Shown one piece after another: positions 1 to 5,934 of a DNA stretch of 10,908 nt. Both the position numbers and the translations under genes were made by a program. The notes below the pieces were generated by a model that made no database searches, was not told the origin of the DNA, and was given only the letters and a program-made list of their open reading frames with translations. Every line of letters begins with the position of its first letter. The first letter of the stretch is position 1. Source of the DNA: JAMQKA01 sp033722415 (lineage in GTDB: Bacteria > Bacteroidota > Rhodothermia > Balneolales > Balneolaceae); NCBI GenBank assembly GCA_033722415.1, contig JAWVZC010000124.1, positions 1 to 10,908 on the forward strand, given 5' to 3'.

Positions 1-2
1 AT

Positions 3-1133
3 TTAAACTTGTTGAACAAAATTCTCTCTTCTATCAAGCATAAAGGAACTTAGAAGTATCCATACTAGTGAAAGCAAGAATCCTAATAGTGTAATTAGAA
101 TCAATATCAATAAACCACTTGTAGTATCCTCCAATGGCACCTGCACCGGCTGCAGGATACTCACCACAGGCGTCTGCTCCTGTACTTTCAGCTTGGCCTG
201 TTCCACCTGCTGGGACAGGGAGTTATAGACATTAAACGCCAGGTCATACTCCGACTGCAGGCGCTGCTCGCGGGTCTGGGCCTTGGCGGTGGCCAGGTTT
301 ACGTTGCTGTCGCGGAATTCCGCCAGCCGGTTCTGGGCCTCCTCAAATCGCTGCCGCACCTCTTCCAGCTGCTGCTGAGCCTGTTCCAGGTCCTCCTTTG
401 CCTTCCGGGTGCGGTAGTTGGTCATATACTCCTTGAGCAGGGCGATGCTCGTCTTCCCCACCTGGGCCGCAGCGTTGGGATCCGGCATCTCCACCATCAG
501 GTTGATCACGCCGGTTTCCTCGTTCAGCGACACTGTCACCCGCTCCCGCATGTTGTCGATCACCTCCATCTGGCCCTTGGTTACCGATACCACCGAATCG
601 GTGGCAAAACCCTGCGGCAGCGGTTGGTCTGTCTCCTCTTCACCCTTGATCAGCCCTATGATCTTGCCCGGCAGGCCAACAGTATACGCCATGATATATG
701 AAAATACGGAGGGCGTATACACCTCGTCGAAAAAGGTATAGACAGTGGTTGTAGTGTCAAACTCGGCAAAATGCACGCGTTTGTTAAGAAGCTCCAGCTG
801 AAACGGCAGGCTCTGCACGATCTGCGGGTAGAGCGTGGGAGGGATCATCCCCTGCTGCCCCGCATCCAGGTTGCCTCCGCTCATGCCCAGAAGCCCCCCG
901 TACTGCTGCAGCAGGTTGCTGGCCGTGCTCTGCGAGGACTGCAATTCCGGCATCAGTGTGGCACCGGTCTGGTACTCTTTGGGGCTGAGCAGGGCTACCA
1001 GAAGTCCTATAATTACAAACACGCCGGTTACCTTGGCGATGAAGAACCGCTCGTCCCAGATATGTCGGGCCAGCTCCACGAGGTCGATTTCCCGTTCCTC
1101 GGTGTCCCGCTCCTCCCATTCCTCCACCGGCAC
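3..1133 (-). CDS. Wzz-like polysaccharide chain-length determinant (co-polymerase)
   Basis: An inner-membrane protein of 376 residues that probably sets polymer length in Wzx/Wzy-type polysaccharide assembly. A hydrophilic N-terminus (DLVELARHIWDERFFIAKV, about 17-35) leads into membrane segment 1 (about 34-52) and the family-typical LLSPKEYQTGATLMPE. A periplasmic domain contains a long Gln/Glu-rich coiled coil (about 243-318). A proline-containing stretch (PVVSILQPVQVPLEDT) then leads into membrane segment 2 (about 342-366) and a short basic tail. This is the standard Wzz topology, and no Walker-type tyrosine-kinase domain is fused. The start used is GTG at 1131-1133, preceded by AGGAG (complement of 1143-1147) with a 9-nt spacer. 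The frame stays open upstream to a stop at 1263-1265 without any ATG, so a longer N-terminus cannot be excluded. It is the last gene of the visible minus-strand polysaccharide set; its stop is only 2 bp from the window edge. Family call is firm, exact polymer unknown. Confidence 0.88.
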   Translation of the reverse strand: MPVEEWEERDTEEREIDLVELARHIWDERFFIAKVTGVFVIIGLLVALLSPKEYQTGATLMPELQSSQSTASNLLQQYGGLLGMSGGNLDAGQQGMIPPTLYPQIVQSLPFQLELLNKRVHFAEFDTTTTVYTFFDEVYTPSVFSYIMAYTVGLPGKIIGLIKGEEETDQPLPQGFATDSVVSVTKGQMEVIDNMRERVTVSLNEETGVINLMVEMPDPNAAAQVGKTSIALLKEYMTNYRTRKAKEDLEQAQQQLEEVRQRFEEAQNRLAEFRDSNVNLATAKAQTREQRLQSEYDLAFNVYNSLSQQVEQAKLKVQEQTPVVSILQPVQVPLEDTTSGLLILILITLLGFLLSLVWILLSSFMLDRRENFVQQV

Positions 1134-1239
1134 CAGGCGGTACTCCTGCAGCGGAAACTCTTCCGAATGTTTTTTGGGCTTCTTCCCGGGATGAGATGAA
1201 TTGTCGTTATGTGACTCCTCTTTGCTCAGAGTATAATTG

Positions 1240-1281
1240 GTTGAAGGTTGAAAGTTACAAGTTCAAGGTTGAAGGTTCAGG
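1240..1281 (+). repeat. Heptamer array R1, word GTTGAAG (6 units)
   Basis: Six exact 7-bp steps begin at 1240, 1247, 1254, 1261, 1268 and 1275. Every unit starts with GTT and most follow GTTNAAG; the first is GTTGAAG and the last GTTCAGG. The array lies upstream of the Wzz gene and inverts to array R2 at 1429-1464. It contains the in-frame stop that closes the Wzz frame upstream. Degeneracy between units is high, so a plain microsatellite search may miss it. Confidence 0.85.
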
Positions 1282-1428
1282 CAGTGGCACATTGAAATAG
1301 TCCTATTCAACCTGTAAACCTCCGGATATACAGGCCAACAATGATACGGATTTTAATGCAGTGAGAAAAGAATGAAGCACTGCTGAATTTTTACCCCTGA
1401 TACTTATTGCTAAAGTAACCAAACATCC

Positions 1429-1464
1429 CTTCAACCTTTAACTTTCAACTTTATAACCTGTAAC
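1429..1464 (-). repeat. Heptamer array R2, word GTTGAAG on the minus strand (5 units)
   Basis: Read on the plus strand the units are CTTCAAC (1429-1435), CTTTAAC (1436-1442), TTTCAAC (1443-1449), an 8-bp unit TTTATAAC (1450-1457) and CTGTAAC (1458-1464). This is the same word as R1 in opposite orientation. It ends 20 bp from the stop codon of the DegT-family gene (1485-1487). Confidence 0.82.
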
Positions 1465-1484
1465 CTGTCTGTATCACAGCAAAA

Positions 1485-2615
1485 TCATATCAAAATATCC
1501 TTGACACCATTGATCACCGCATCCTGCTCCTCCCCCGCCATTCCGGGCCAAATAGGTAAACTCAGAACTTGATCGGCCATTCGTTCCGACACTTGAAGTC
1601 TGAAATTTAAATCGGCATAGACCGGCAGCTTGTCCTGCGGAACCGGGTAGTAGACGCCGGTGCTTATTCCCTTTTCCGAAAGTTTTTTGCGGATTTCATC
1701 CCGGTCCTGCTCCAGCACGCGGATCGTGTACTGGTGGTAGATGTGGGTGACAGGGGATTGAGGATTATGTATTGGGGATTGGGGATTGGGGATGGATGGG
1801 ATTTGGAGGCTTTTGATGTCGCTCAATGCCTCGGAATAGCGGCGGGCGATCTCCTGTCGCTGCCTGTTGGCTTCATCCAGGTATTTTAGTTTGATCAGGA
1901 GGACCGCGCCCTGGATGGTGTCCAGGCGGGAGTTGTAGCCGAGCATCTCGTTGTGGTACTTCTTTCGGGAGCCGTGGGTCCGCAACATGCGGCATTGCTC
2001 GGCGACCTCGTCGTCATCGGTGGTGATCAGTCCGCCGTCGCCGAAGCCGCCCAGGTTCTTGGTCGGGAAGAAGGAGAAGGCCCCGACATGGCCCATCGAT
2101 CCCGTTTGTTGCCCGCCGTACGTGGCCCCGAACGACTGGGCACAATCCTCGATCACTGCCAGGTCGTACCGCTCGGCGATATCGGTGATCGCGTCCATTT
2201 CCGCGGGCAGCCCGAACAGGTGGACCGGCAGGATCGCTTTTGTTTTGTCGGTGATGGCGGGTTCGATGTTGGAAGGGTCCAGGTTGAAGGTTGCAGGTTC
2301 AATGTCGACAAAAACAGGTTGGGCGCCGACATTACTGATCGATTCGGCGGTGGCAAAGAAGGAGAAGGGCGTTGTGATCACTTCATCACCCGGTTCAATA
2401 CCTGCAGCCCGTAGTCCAATCACCAGGGCATCGGTCCCCGAATTCACCCCGATGGCATGTTTTACCCCAAGGTATTCGGCAGCCCTGGTTTCGAACTCTT
2501 CCACTTCCGGACCCAGGATAAACTGCCCGTGCTTCATCACCCGCTGTATCGCTTCGTTATACTCCTGCCAGTGGGCTTTGATATCGGGTGTAGGGTCGAA
2601 CAGGGGGATTGGCAT
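1485..2615 (-). CDS. DegT/DnrJ/EryC1-family sugar aminotransferase (WlbC/WbpE-like)
   Basis: A PLP-dependent nucleotide-sugar aminotransferase. From the preferred ATG at 2613-2615 it has 376 residues. It shows the family motifs GVNSGTDAL (56-64), DEVITTPFSFFATAE (77-91), VIEDCAQSFGA (154-164) and SFFPTKNLGGFGDGG (181-195), in which K186 should carry PLP; NSRLDTIQ follows. An ATG at 2646-2648 would add the 11 residues MHNPLSPILKK, but these are encoded by heptamer array R5, and family members usually start close to MPIPLFDPTP, so 2615 is preferred. Residues 275-288 (IPNPQSPIHNPQSP) come from a 42-bp heptamer array (R3) inserted in frame. With the neighbouring WlbA-like and WlbB-like genes it probably aminates the 3-keto intermediate made from UDP-N-acetylglucosaminuronate. 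That specificity is inferred from context; other 3- or 4-keto-sugar substrates remain possible. Confidence 0.88.
   Translation of the reverse strand: MPIPLFDPTPDIKAHWQEYNEAIQRVMKHGQFILGPEVEEFETRAAEYLGVKHAIGVNSGTDALVIGLRAAGIEPGDEVITTPFSFFATAESISNVGAQPVFVDIEPATFNLDPSNIEPAITDKTKAILPVHLFGLPAEMDAITDIAERYDLAVIEDCAQSFGATYGGQQTGSMGHVGAFSFFPTKNLGGFGDGGLITTDDDEVAEQCRMLRTHGSRKKYHNEMLGYNSRLDTIQGAVLLIKLKYLDEANRQRQEIARRYSEALSDIKSLQIPSIPNPQSPIHNPQSPVTHIYHQYTIRVLEQDRDEIRKKLSEKGISTGVYYPVPQDKLPVYADLNFRLQVSERMADQVLSLPIWPGMAGEEQDAVINGVKDILI
1752..1793 (+). repeat. Heptamer array R3 inside the aminotransferase gene (6 units, in frame)
   Basis: Six 7-bp units begin at 1752, 1759, 1766, 1773, 1780 and 1787. The last three are identical TGGGGAT, with AGGGGAT, TGAGGAT and TATGTAT before them. 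On the coding strand this is an ATCCCCA-type repeat. Six sevens give 42 bp, exactly 14 codons, so the reading frame is preserved and the encoded peptide is IPNPQSPIHNPQSP, just before THIYHQYTIRV, a conserved part of the protein family. Confidence 0.9.
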
Positions 2616-2623
2616 TTTTTTTA

Positions 2624-2644
2624 GGATTGGGGATAACGGATTAT
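2624..2644 (+). repeat. Heptamer array R5, word GGATTnn (3 units), left arm of unit 1
   Basis: Units GGATTGG (2624-2630), GGATAAC (2631-2637) and GGATTAT (2638-2644) lie just upstream of the aminotransferase start and 101 bp before the S23-like gene at 2746. The word is the inverse of array R6 (3122-3156) on the far side of that gene. On the minus strand the array occupies the aminotransferase leader, so no normal Shine-Dalgarno sequence is visible there; only a run of A residues separates it from ATG 2615. Confidence 0.75.
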
Positions 2645-2745
2645 GCAATATTTTGTAAAACAGGAAATAAAAAATGTAAGGATTTAAGAAAAGAACGATC
2701 TATTAGATACAAAAATAATGCTGACATAATGATAAATCTGATATT

Positions 2746-3117
2746 ATGAGTATTCCAAATATGAAATTCGAAGACTTAAAAGCATGGAAAGAGGCTCGGA
2801 TTATGACAAATCAGATTTATGAAATTTGCAACAAGAAACCGCTATCACTAGAATTCTCCTTATCAGATCAATTAAAAAGAGCTTCAACATCGGTCATGGC
2901 CAATCTTGCCGAGGGTTTTGAACGAGAACATAAAGCTGAAAAAATACAATTCTGGAATATTGCTAGAGCTTCGGCAGGTGAAGTCCGATCAATTCTATAT
3001 GTTATTTCCGATAACAATCTAGCAGATTCTAAGAAAATAGAAGTATTATTTAAACAATCTACCAAAGTAAGCAGGCTTTGCAGGGGTCTAATTAAGTCCT
3101 ATAAAAGTAAGCACTAA
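2746..3117 (+). CDS. S23/Avd-like four-helix-bundle protein 1
   Basis: A 123-residue, helix-rich protein of the 23S rRNA intervening-sequence (S23) four-helix-bundle family, a fold shared with the Avd accessory proteins of diversity-generating retroelements. Family hallmarks are KFEDLKAWKEAR (7-18), SDQLKRASTSVMANLAEGF (40-58) and the helix with FWNIARASAGEVRS (69-82). The first ATG (2746) is used; a second at 2761 would give MKFEDLKAW, a common N-terminus in this family. Upstream of 2746 there is no convincing Shine-Dalgarno sequence. The gene is markedly AT-rich compared with the GC-richer genes around it, and it is the only clear plus-strand gene, which points to independent acquisition. 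It stops 4 bp before array R6. Its molecular role is unknown; it is not inside an rRNA gene and no reverse transcriptase is present here. Confidence 0.85.
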   Translation: MSIPNMKFEDLKAWKEARIMTNQIYEICNKKPLSLEFSLSDQLKRASTSVMANLAEGFEREHKAEKIQFWNIARASAGEVRSILYVISDNNLADSKKIEVLFKQSTKVSRLCRGLIKSYKSKH

Positions 3118-3121
3118 CTCT

Positions 3122-3156
3122 TTACTCCCTAATCCCTAATCCGGAATCCTTACTCC
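3122..3156 (-). repeat. Heptamer array R6, word nnAATCC (5 units), right arm of unit 1
   Basis: Five perfect 7-bp steps: TTACTCC (3122-3128), CTAATCC twice (3129-3142), GGAATCC (3143-3149) and TTACTCC (3150-3156). Read on the minus strand the words are GGATTAG and GGAGTAA, inverted relative to R5. The array supplies the stop codon (3122-3124) and the last 11 residues of the acetyltransferase, and begins 4 bp after the stop of the S23-like gene. Confidence 0.88.
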
Positions 3157-3739
3157 CGTTATCTGCCAATTTTACTTTCCCGTCACGTAGTATATAGATG
3201 TTGCCTGTTTCGGGGCAGGTAGCCTGATGTTGGTCGTCAAACTCCAGGCGCTGCCCGCTGCGGCTCATCCAGCCGACCTGCCGGGCGGGATTGCCTACGA
3301 CAAGGGCATAATCGGGCACATCACGGGTGACTACCGCGCCGGCCCCGATAAAGGCATAGCGCCCTACGGTATGGCCGCAGACAATGGTGGCGTTGGCGCC
3401 GACGGTGGCCCCTTTACGAACCAGGGTCGTCTCAAACTGGTCGCTCCGGTCGATGCCGCTGCGGGGATTTCTGACGTTGGTAAACACCATCGACGGACCC
3501 AGGAACACCTCGTCTTCGCAGATTACCCCTTCATAGACCGACACGTTGTTCTGGATCTTTACGCGGTCGCCGATCTCCACGTTGTCGCCCACAAATACAT
3601 TCTGTCCCAGCGTGCACTCCTCCCCGATCCGTGCCCCGCCCATCACATGACAAAAATGCCACACCTTTGTTCCGGCTCCGATCACCGCGCCCTCGTCAAT
3701 ACAGGCGGTTTCATGGATGTAGACGTTTTCGTGGACCAT
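3122..3739 (-). CDS. Hexapeptide-repeat sugar N-acetyltransferase (WlbB/WbpD-like)
   Basis: A 205-residue left-handed beta-helix acyltransferase, probably transferring acetyl from acetyl-CoA to the 3-amino group of a UDP-2-acetamido-3-amino-uronate, in the cytoplasm. The hexapeptide repeats run through about residues 5-150. The sequence has the subfamily's characteristic strings GTKVWHFCHVMGGARIGEE (23-41), IQNNVSVYEGV (62-72), GPSMVFTNVRNPR (81-93) and YALVVGNPARQVGWM (144-158). A C-terminal segment with RSGQRLEF and CPETGNIY resembles the small C-terminal domain seen in these enzymes. Residues 195-205 (GSKDSGLGIRE) are encoded by heptamer array R6 and look like a replaced C-terminal tail. 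The ATG start (3737-3739) gives MVHENVYIHETA, a normal N-terminus. Array R7 begins 7 bp upstream of it, so the leader is repeat-derived. The family and the WlbB/WbpD resemblance are strong; the exact sugar is inferred. Confidence 0.88.
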   Translation of the reverse strand: MVHENVYIHETACIDEGAVIGAGTKVWHFCHVMGGARIGEECTLGQNVFVGDNVEIGDRVKIQNNVSVYEGVICEDEVFLGPSMVFTNVRNPRSGIDRSDQFETTLVRKGATVGANATIVCGHTVGRYAFIGAGAVVTRDVPDYALVVGNPARQVGWMSRSGQRLEFDDQHQATCPETGNIYILRDGKVKLADNGSKDSGLGIRE

Positions 3740-3746
3740 ACGTTTT

Positions 3747-3781
3747 AGGTTACGGATTATGGATTATGGATTATGGATTGG
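3747..3781 (+). repeat. Heptamer array R7, word GGATTAT (5 units)
   Basis: Units AGGTTAC (3747-3753), three identical GGATTAT (3754-3774) and GGATTGG (3775-3781). The array fills the region just upstream of the acetyltransferase start on the minus strand, so it is transcribed as that gene's leader. The word is the same as in R5 and the inverse of R6. Confidence 0.88.
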
Positions 3782-3800
3782 AAAAATCGTACCCGAATAA

Positions 3801-3828
3801 CTTAACACTTTCAACTTTGCACTTTCAA
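3801..3828 (-). repeat. Heptamer array R8, word CTTTCAA (4 units)
   Basis: Units CTTAACA (3801-3807), CTTTCAA (3808-3814), CTTTGCA (3815-3821) and CTTTCAA (3822-3828). On the minus strand the words are TTGAAAG-like, the GTTGAAA family of R1, R2 and R10. The array encodes the last residues and the stop (3811-3813) of the Gfo/Idh oxidoreductase and lies 19 bp from R7, which has a different word. Confidence 0.82.
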
Positions 3829-4854
3829 CCGATCACGGTACATCCGCTCGATGATATCGACCACCATCATCCCTTCTTCGGCGCCGGTGGTGATCTCCGT
3901 TTTGCCGTTGAGGGTATCCACCACATTTTCGATCACGTAGTGGTGATTGGCTGCACTGCCGGTAAACGGTCCGTAATCGTTCGGCGGGTTGGTCGGTTCC
4001 AGCTCCGGCATCTCGTAGCCCTCGATGTGGCAATAGGTGATCTCATCCATATACTGTCCGCCGATTTTAAGGGATCCCTTTTCACCGATCACGGTCATGC
4101 TGCTCTCCATATTTTTATCCCAGCAGGAGGTGGAGTAGTGGAGCGTGCCCTCCCCCCCGTTCCGAAACCGGAAATTCACAATCCCGGTATCCTCGAATTC
4201 GATCATCGACCGGTGATTGAAATTCCGAAACCGGGCCGAAATATCGGTCACATCCCCGAACACCCAGTACATGATATCCACAAAGTGGCTGAACTGGGTG
4301 AAGAGTGTACCGCCGTCCATGGCCAGCGTGCCGTGCCAGTCATCTTTTTTGTAGTACCGTTCATCCCGGTTCCAGAGGCAGTTGATCTCCACCAGGTAAA
4401 TCTCCCCCAGCCGACGGTCGTCGATCACCGATTTCAGCCATCTCGAGGGCGGACTGTACCTGTTCTGCTTGACGACGAATACTTTTTTTTTGCTTTTCTC
4501 AGACGCCTCTATGACCTCCTCACACTGTTTCCTGCTCAGCGCCATCGGCTTTTCGATAACGGTATGAAAACCGAGATTCAGCGCTTTGACAGCCAGCGGT
4601 GCGTGTAACCCGTTGGGCACGCAGATATTGATCACATCGGCGTTTTCCCCCGGGGTATGGTTGTCGAGGTAGTCCTGCAGGCTTTGGTAACATGGCACCT
4701 TGACGCCCATCCCGGCCAGTCCTTTTTCCTGGTTCGGGTCTGCATCAATAACGGCTGCCAGTTCCGCTCCCTGGTATTCACTGATAATCTTTGCATGCCG
4801 TTTTCCGATGCGACCAATGCCACAGACGACAAAGCTAATGGGGGTACTGCTCAT
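3811..4854 (-). CDS. Gfo/Idh/MocA oxidoreductase (WlbA/WbpB-like UDP-GlcNAcA 3-dehydrogenase)
   Basis: A 347-residue NAD(P)-dependent oxidoreductase. The N-terminal Rossmann domain has GIGRIGKRH (12-20), and the linker has the family motif EKPMALS (101-107) with the catalytic-region lysine K102. The C-terminal domain has VVKQNRYSPPSRWL (127-140), DDWHGTLAMDGGTL (171-184) and QFSHFVDIMYW (187-197), H190 being the usual catalytic-site histidine. The KQNRY and YYKKDDWHGT strings resemble WlbA/WbpB enzymes, which oxidise C3 of UDP-N-acetylglucosaminuronate before amination by WlbC/WbpE and acetylation by WlbB/WbpD; all three partners are adjacent here, in the order A-B-C of transcription. The start at 4852-4854 gives MSSTPISFVVCGIGRIG. 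The C-terminus LKVQS and the stop codon fall inside array R8. A general Gfo/Idh role is sure; the substrate rests on context. Confidence 0.85.
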   Translation of the reverse strand: MSSTPISFVVCGIGRIGKRHAKIISEYQGAELAAVIDADPNQEKGLAGMGVKVPCYQSLQDYLDNHTPGENADVINICVPNGLHAPLAVKALNLGFHTVIEKPMALSRKQCEEVIEASEKSKKKVFVVKQNRYSPPSRWLKSVIDDRRLGEIYLVEINCLWNRDERYYKKDDWHGTLAMDGGTLFTQFSHFVDIMYWVFGDVTDISARFRNFNHRSMIEFEDTGIVNFRFRNGGEGTLHYSTSCWDKNMESSMTVIGEKGSLKIGGQYMDEITYCHIEGYEMPELEPTNPPNDYGPFTGSAANHHYVIENVVDTLNGKTEITTGAEEGMMVVDIIERMYRDRLKVQS

Positions 4855-4938
4855 TACATTGATGTAACTAGCTGTTTCAGAATTAACGAGGTAGATATTA
4901 ACGCAATTCCCGCTGAATCGAAAACGAAGATTAAAAAC

Positions 4939-4987
4939 CGAATTCAGAATTCAGAATTCTGAATTCCGGATTCTGAATTCAGAATAG
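4939..4987. repeat. Heptamer array R9, palindromic word nGAATTC (7 units, five EcoRI hexamers)
   Basis: Seven 7-bp units run from 4939 to 4987: CGAATTC, AGAATTC twice, TGAATTC, CGGATTC, TGAATTC and AGAATAG. The core GAATTC occurs five times at 7-bp or 14-bp spacing. Because the word is palindromic the array has no orientation and can pair with itself. It lies in the 173-bp gap between the rmlA stop and the Gfo/Idh start, 84 bp upstream of the latter. No gene or clear terminator is seen in that gap. Confidence 0.9.
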
Positions 4988-5027
4988 GTGGGACCATCCT
5001 GAAATAGGTCGACAAAAAAACAACTAG

Positions 5028-5894
5028 TTACGTCATCCCGACCAGTCCCTCCAGATATTCCCCGTAGGCGTTGGAGTAGGTTTCGGCCAGCCGGCTTACA
5101 TCTTCCGTGCTAATCCATCCTTTTCGCCAGGCGATCTCCTCGAGGCAGGCGATCTTCAGGTCCTGGCGCCGTTCGATGATCTCCACAAACTGCGAGGCCT
5201 CCAGCAGCGATTCCGCCGTACCGGTATCGAGCCAGGCAAAGCCGCGTCCCAGCAGCTCCACCTTCAGCTCTTTCTGCTGCAGGTAGCGGTTGTTTACGTC
5301 CGTTATCTCCAGTTCCCCGCGCTCGGAGGGAGTGATGGTTTTTGCAATATCAACGACCTCGTTATCGTAAAAGTAGAGCCCGGTCACGGCGTAATTTGAT
5401 TTGGGATGTTCCGGCTTCTCTTCAATCGAAATAACATTTCGCTGCTCGTCGAATTCCACAACCCCAAACCGGTTGGGATCCTTCACCTGGTACCCGAAGA
5501 TGGTGGCACCCTGCTCCCGTTCGGCGACCTCCTGCAGCATCCCGGTAAATCCCTGCCCGTAAAAGATATTGTCCCCCAGAATCAAGGCTACATTCTGATC
5601 CCCGATAAAATCCTCTCCAATCACAAACGCCTGTGCGAGTCCCTCGGGACGCGGCTGCACGGCATAGCAAATCTGGAGTCCCCACTGCGAGCCGTCACCG
5701 AGCAGGGTCCGGAACGCCTGCTGGTCCTGCGGTGTGGTAATCACAAGGATTTCGCGGATTCCCGCCAGCATCAGCACCGAAAGCGGGTAATAGATCATCG
5801 GCTTGTCGTAGACGGGCAGCAGCTGCTTGGAGACGCTTTTCGTGATCGGGTAAAGTCTCGTTCCGCTGCCCCCGGCCAGGATTATGCCTTTCAT
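5028..5894 (-). CDS. rfbA: Glucose-1-phosphate thymidylyltransferase
   Basis: A full-length (288 residues) RmlA enzyme that makes dTDP-glucose from dTTP and glucose 1-phosphate in the cytoplasm, the entry to dTDP-rhamnose and related deoxysugars. The N-terminus MKGIILAGGSGTRLYPITKS contains the nucleotide-binding GGSGTRL loop (8-14), followed by SKQLLPVYDKPMIYYPLS (22-39), the metal-site region GDNIFYG (107-113) and IEEKPEHPKSNYAVTGLYF (157-175). GRGFAWLDTGTAESLLEA (217-234) and the C-terminal LAETYSNAYGEYL are typical. No rmlB, rmlC or rmlD is in the window, so those steps must be encoded elsewhere or the sugar diverted. The whole 38-bp gap up to the cysN stop is heptamer array R10, which overlaps the start codon; no Shine-Dalgarno sequence is visible. 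Confidence 0.96.
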   Translation of the reverse strand: MKGIILAGGSGTRLYPITKSVSKQLLPVYDKPMIYYPLSVLMLAGIREILVITTPQDQQAFRTLLGDGSQWGLQICYAVQPRPEGLAQAFVIGEDFIGDQNVALILGDNIFYGQGFTGMLQEVAEREQGATIFGYQVKDPNRFGVVEFDEQRNVISIEEKPEHPKSNYAVTGLYFYDNEVVDIAKTITPSERGELEITDVNNRYLQQKELKVELLGRGFAWLDTGTAESLLEASQFVEIIERRQDLKIACLEEIAWRKGWISTEDVSRLAETYSNAYGEYLEGLVGMT

Positions 5895-5934
5895 TGCAGG
5901 TTGTAAGTTACAGGTTGCAGGTTACAGGTTGGTC
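5893..5934 (+). repeat. Heptamer array R10, word GTTRCAG (6 units)
   Basis: Units ATTGCAG (5893-5899), GTTGTAA, GTTACAG, GTTGCAG, GTTACAG (5921-5927) and GTTGGTC (5928-5934). The array fills the entire cysN-rfbA junction, touching the rfbA start codon (5892-5894) on one side and the cysN stop codon (5933-5935) on the other. It therefore forms the rfbA translation-initiation region. Confidence 0.86.

Larger units (their letters stand above)
1240..1464. mobile_element. Gene-less unit bounded by inverted heptamer arrays (possible relic)
   Basis: R1 (1240-1281, GTTGAAG-type) and R2 (1429-1464, CTTCAAC-type) are inverted relative to each other and enclose about 147 bp with no credible reading frame. 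The interior (1282-1428) is AT-rich and holds one inverted repeat, GCAGTG at 1358-1363 and CACTGC at 1378-1383, with a 14-nt loop followed by a short T-run. The geometry matches the two units in this window that carry an S23-like gene, so a deleted or non-coding derivative is a reasonable guess. It occupies most of the gap between the DegT and Wzz genes (1134-1484), where I see no other gene. Confidence 0.4.
2624..3156 (+). mobile_element. Candidate element 1: S23-like gene flanked by inverted heptamer arrays
   Basis: About 533 bp consisting of R5 (GGATTnn), an AT-rich 100-bp leader, the S23-like gene (2746-3117), 4 bp, and R6 (nnAATCC). It is inserted, on the opposite strand, between two minus-strand sugar-biosynthesis genes whose ends have been rebuilt from repeat sequence. 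The same architecture recurs at 7236-7679. No transposase, integrase or target-site duplication was recognised, so mobility is inferred from layout and composition only. Confidence 0.5.

Noticed and set aside
1200..1262. A sigma70-like promoter for wzz formed partly by array R1 (TTGTAA and TATACT on the minus strand).
   Set aside because: The spacing is 19 nt and the -35 element is just part of the GTT repeat; the host group probably uses a different consensus, so it was not listed as a feature.
2291..2311. A short GTTGAAG-like run (GTTGAAG, GTTGCAG, GTTCAAT) within the aminotransferase gene.
   Set aside because: It encodes DIEPATFNLDPSN, where the family normally has a very similar sequence of the same length, so it is most likely ordinary coding sequence resembling the repeat by chance; only three loose units.
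2746..3117. A 23S rRNA intervening sequence, the classical home of S23 genes.
   Set aside because: The flanks are protein-coding sugar-biosynthesis genes; no rRNA sequence is present.
2616..3170. Target-site duplications flanking the S23-like units.
   Set aside because: Comparing the bases outside R5/R6 and outside R11/R12 by eye gave no matching direct repeat beyond chance length.
4939..4987. CRISPR array as an explanation for the clustered short repeats.
   Set aside because: The units are 7 bp and contiguous, with no spacers and no cas genes nearby; none of the arrays has CRISPR repeat-spacer structure.
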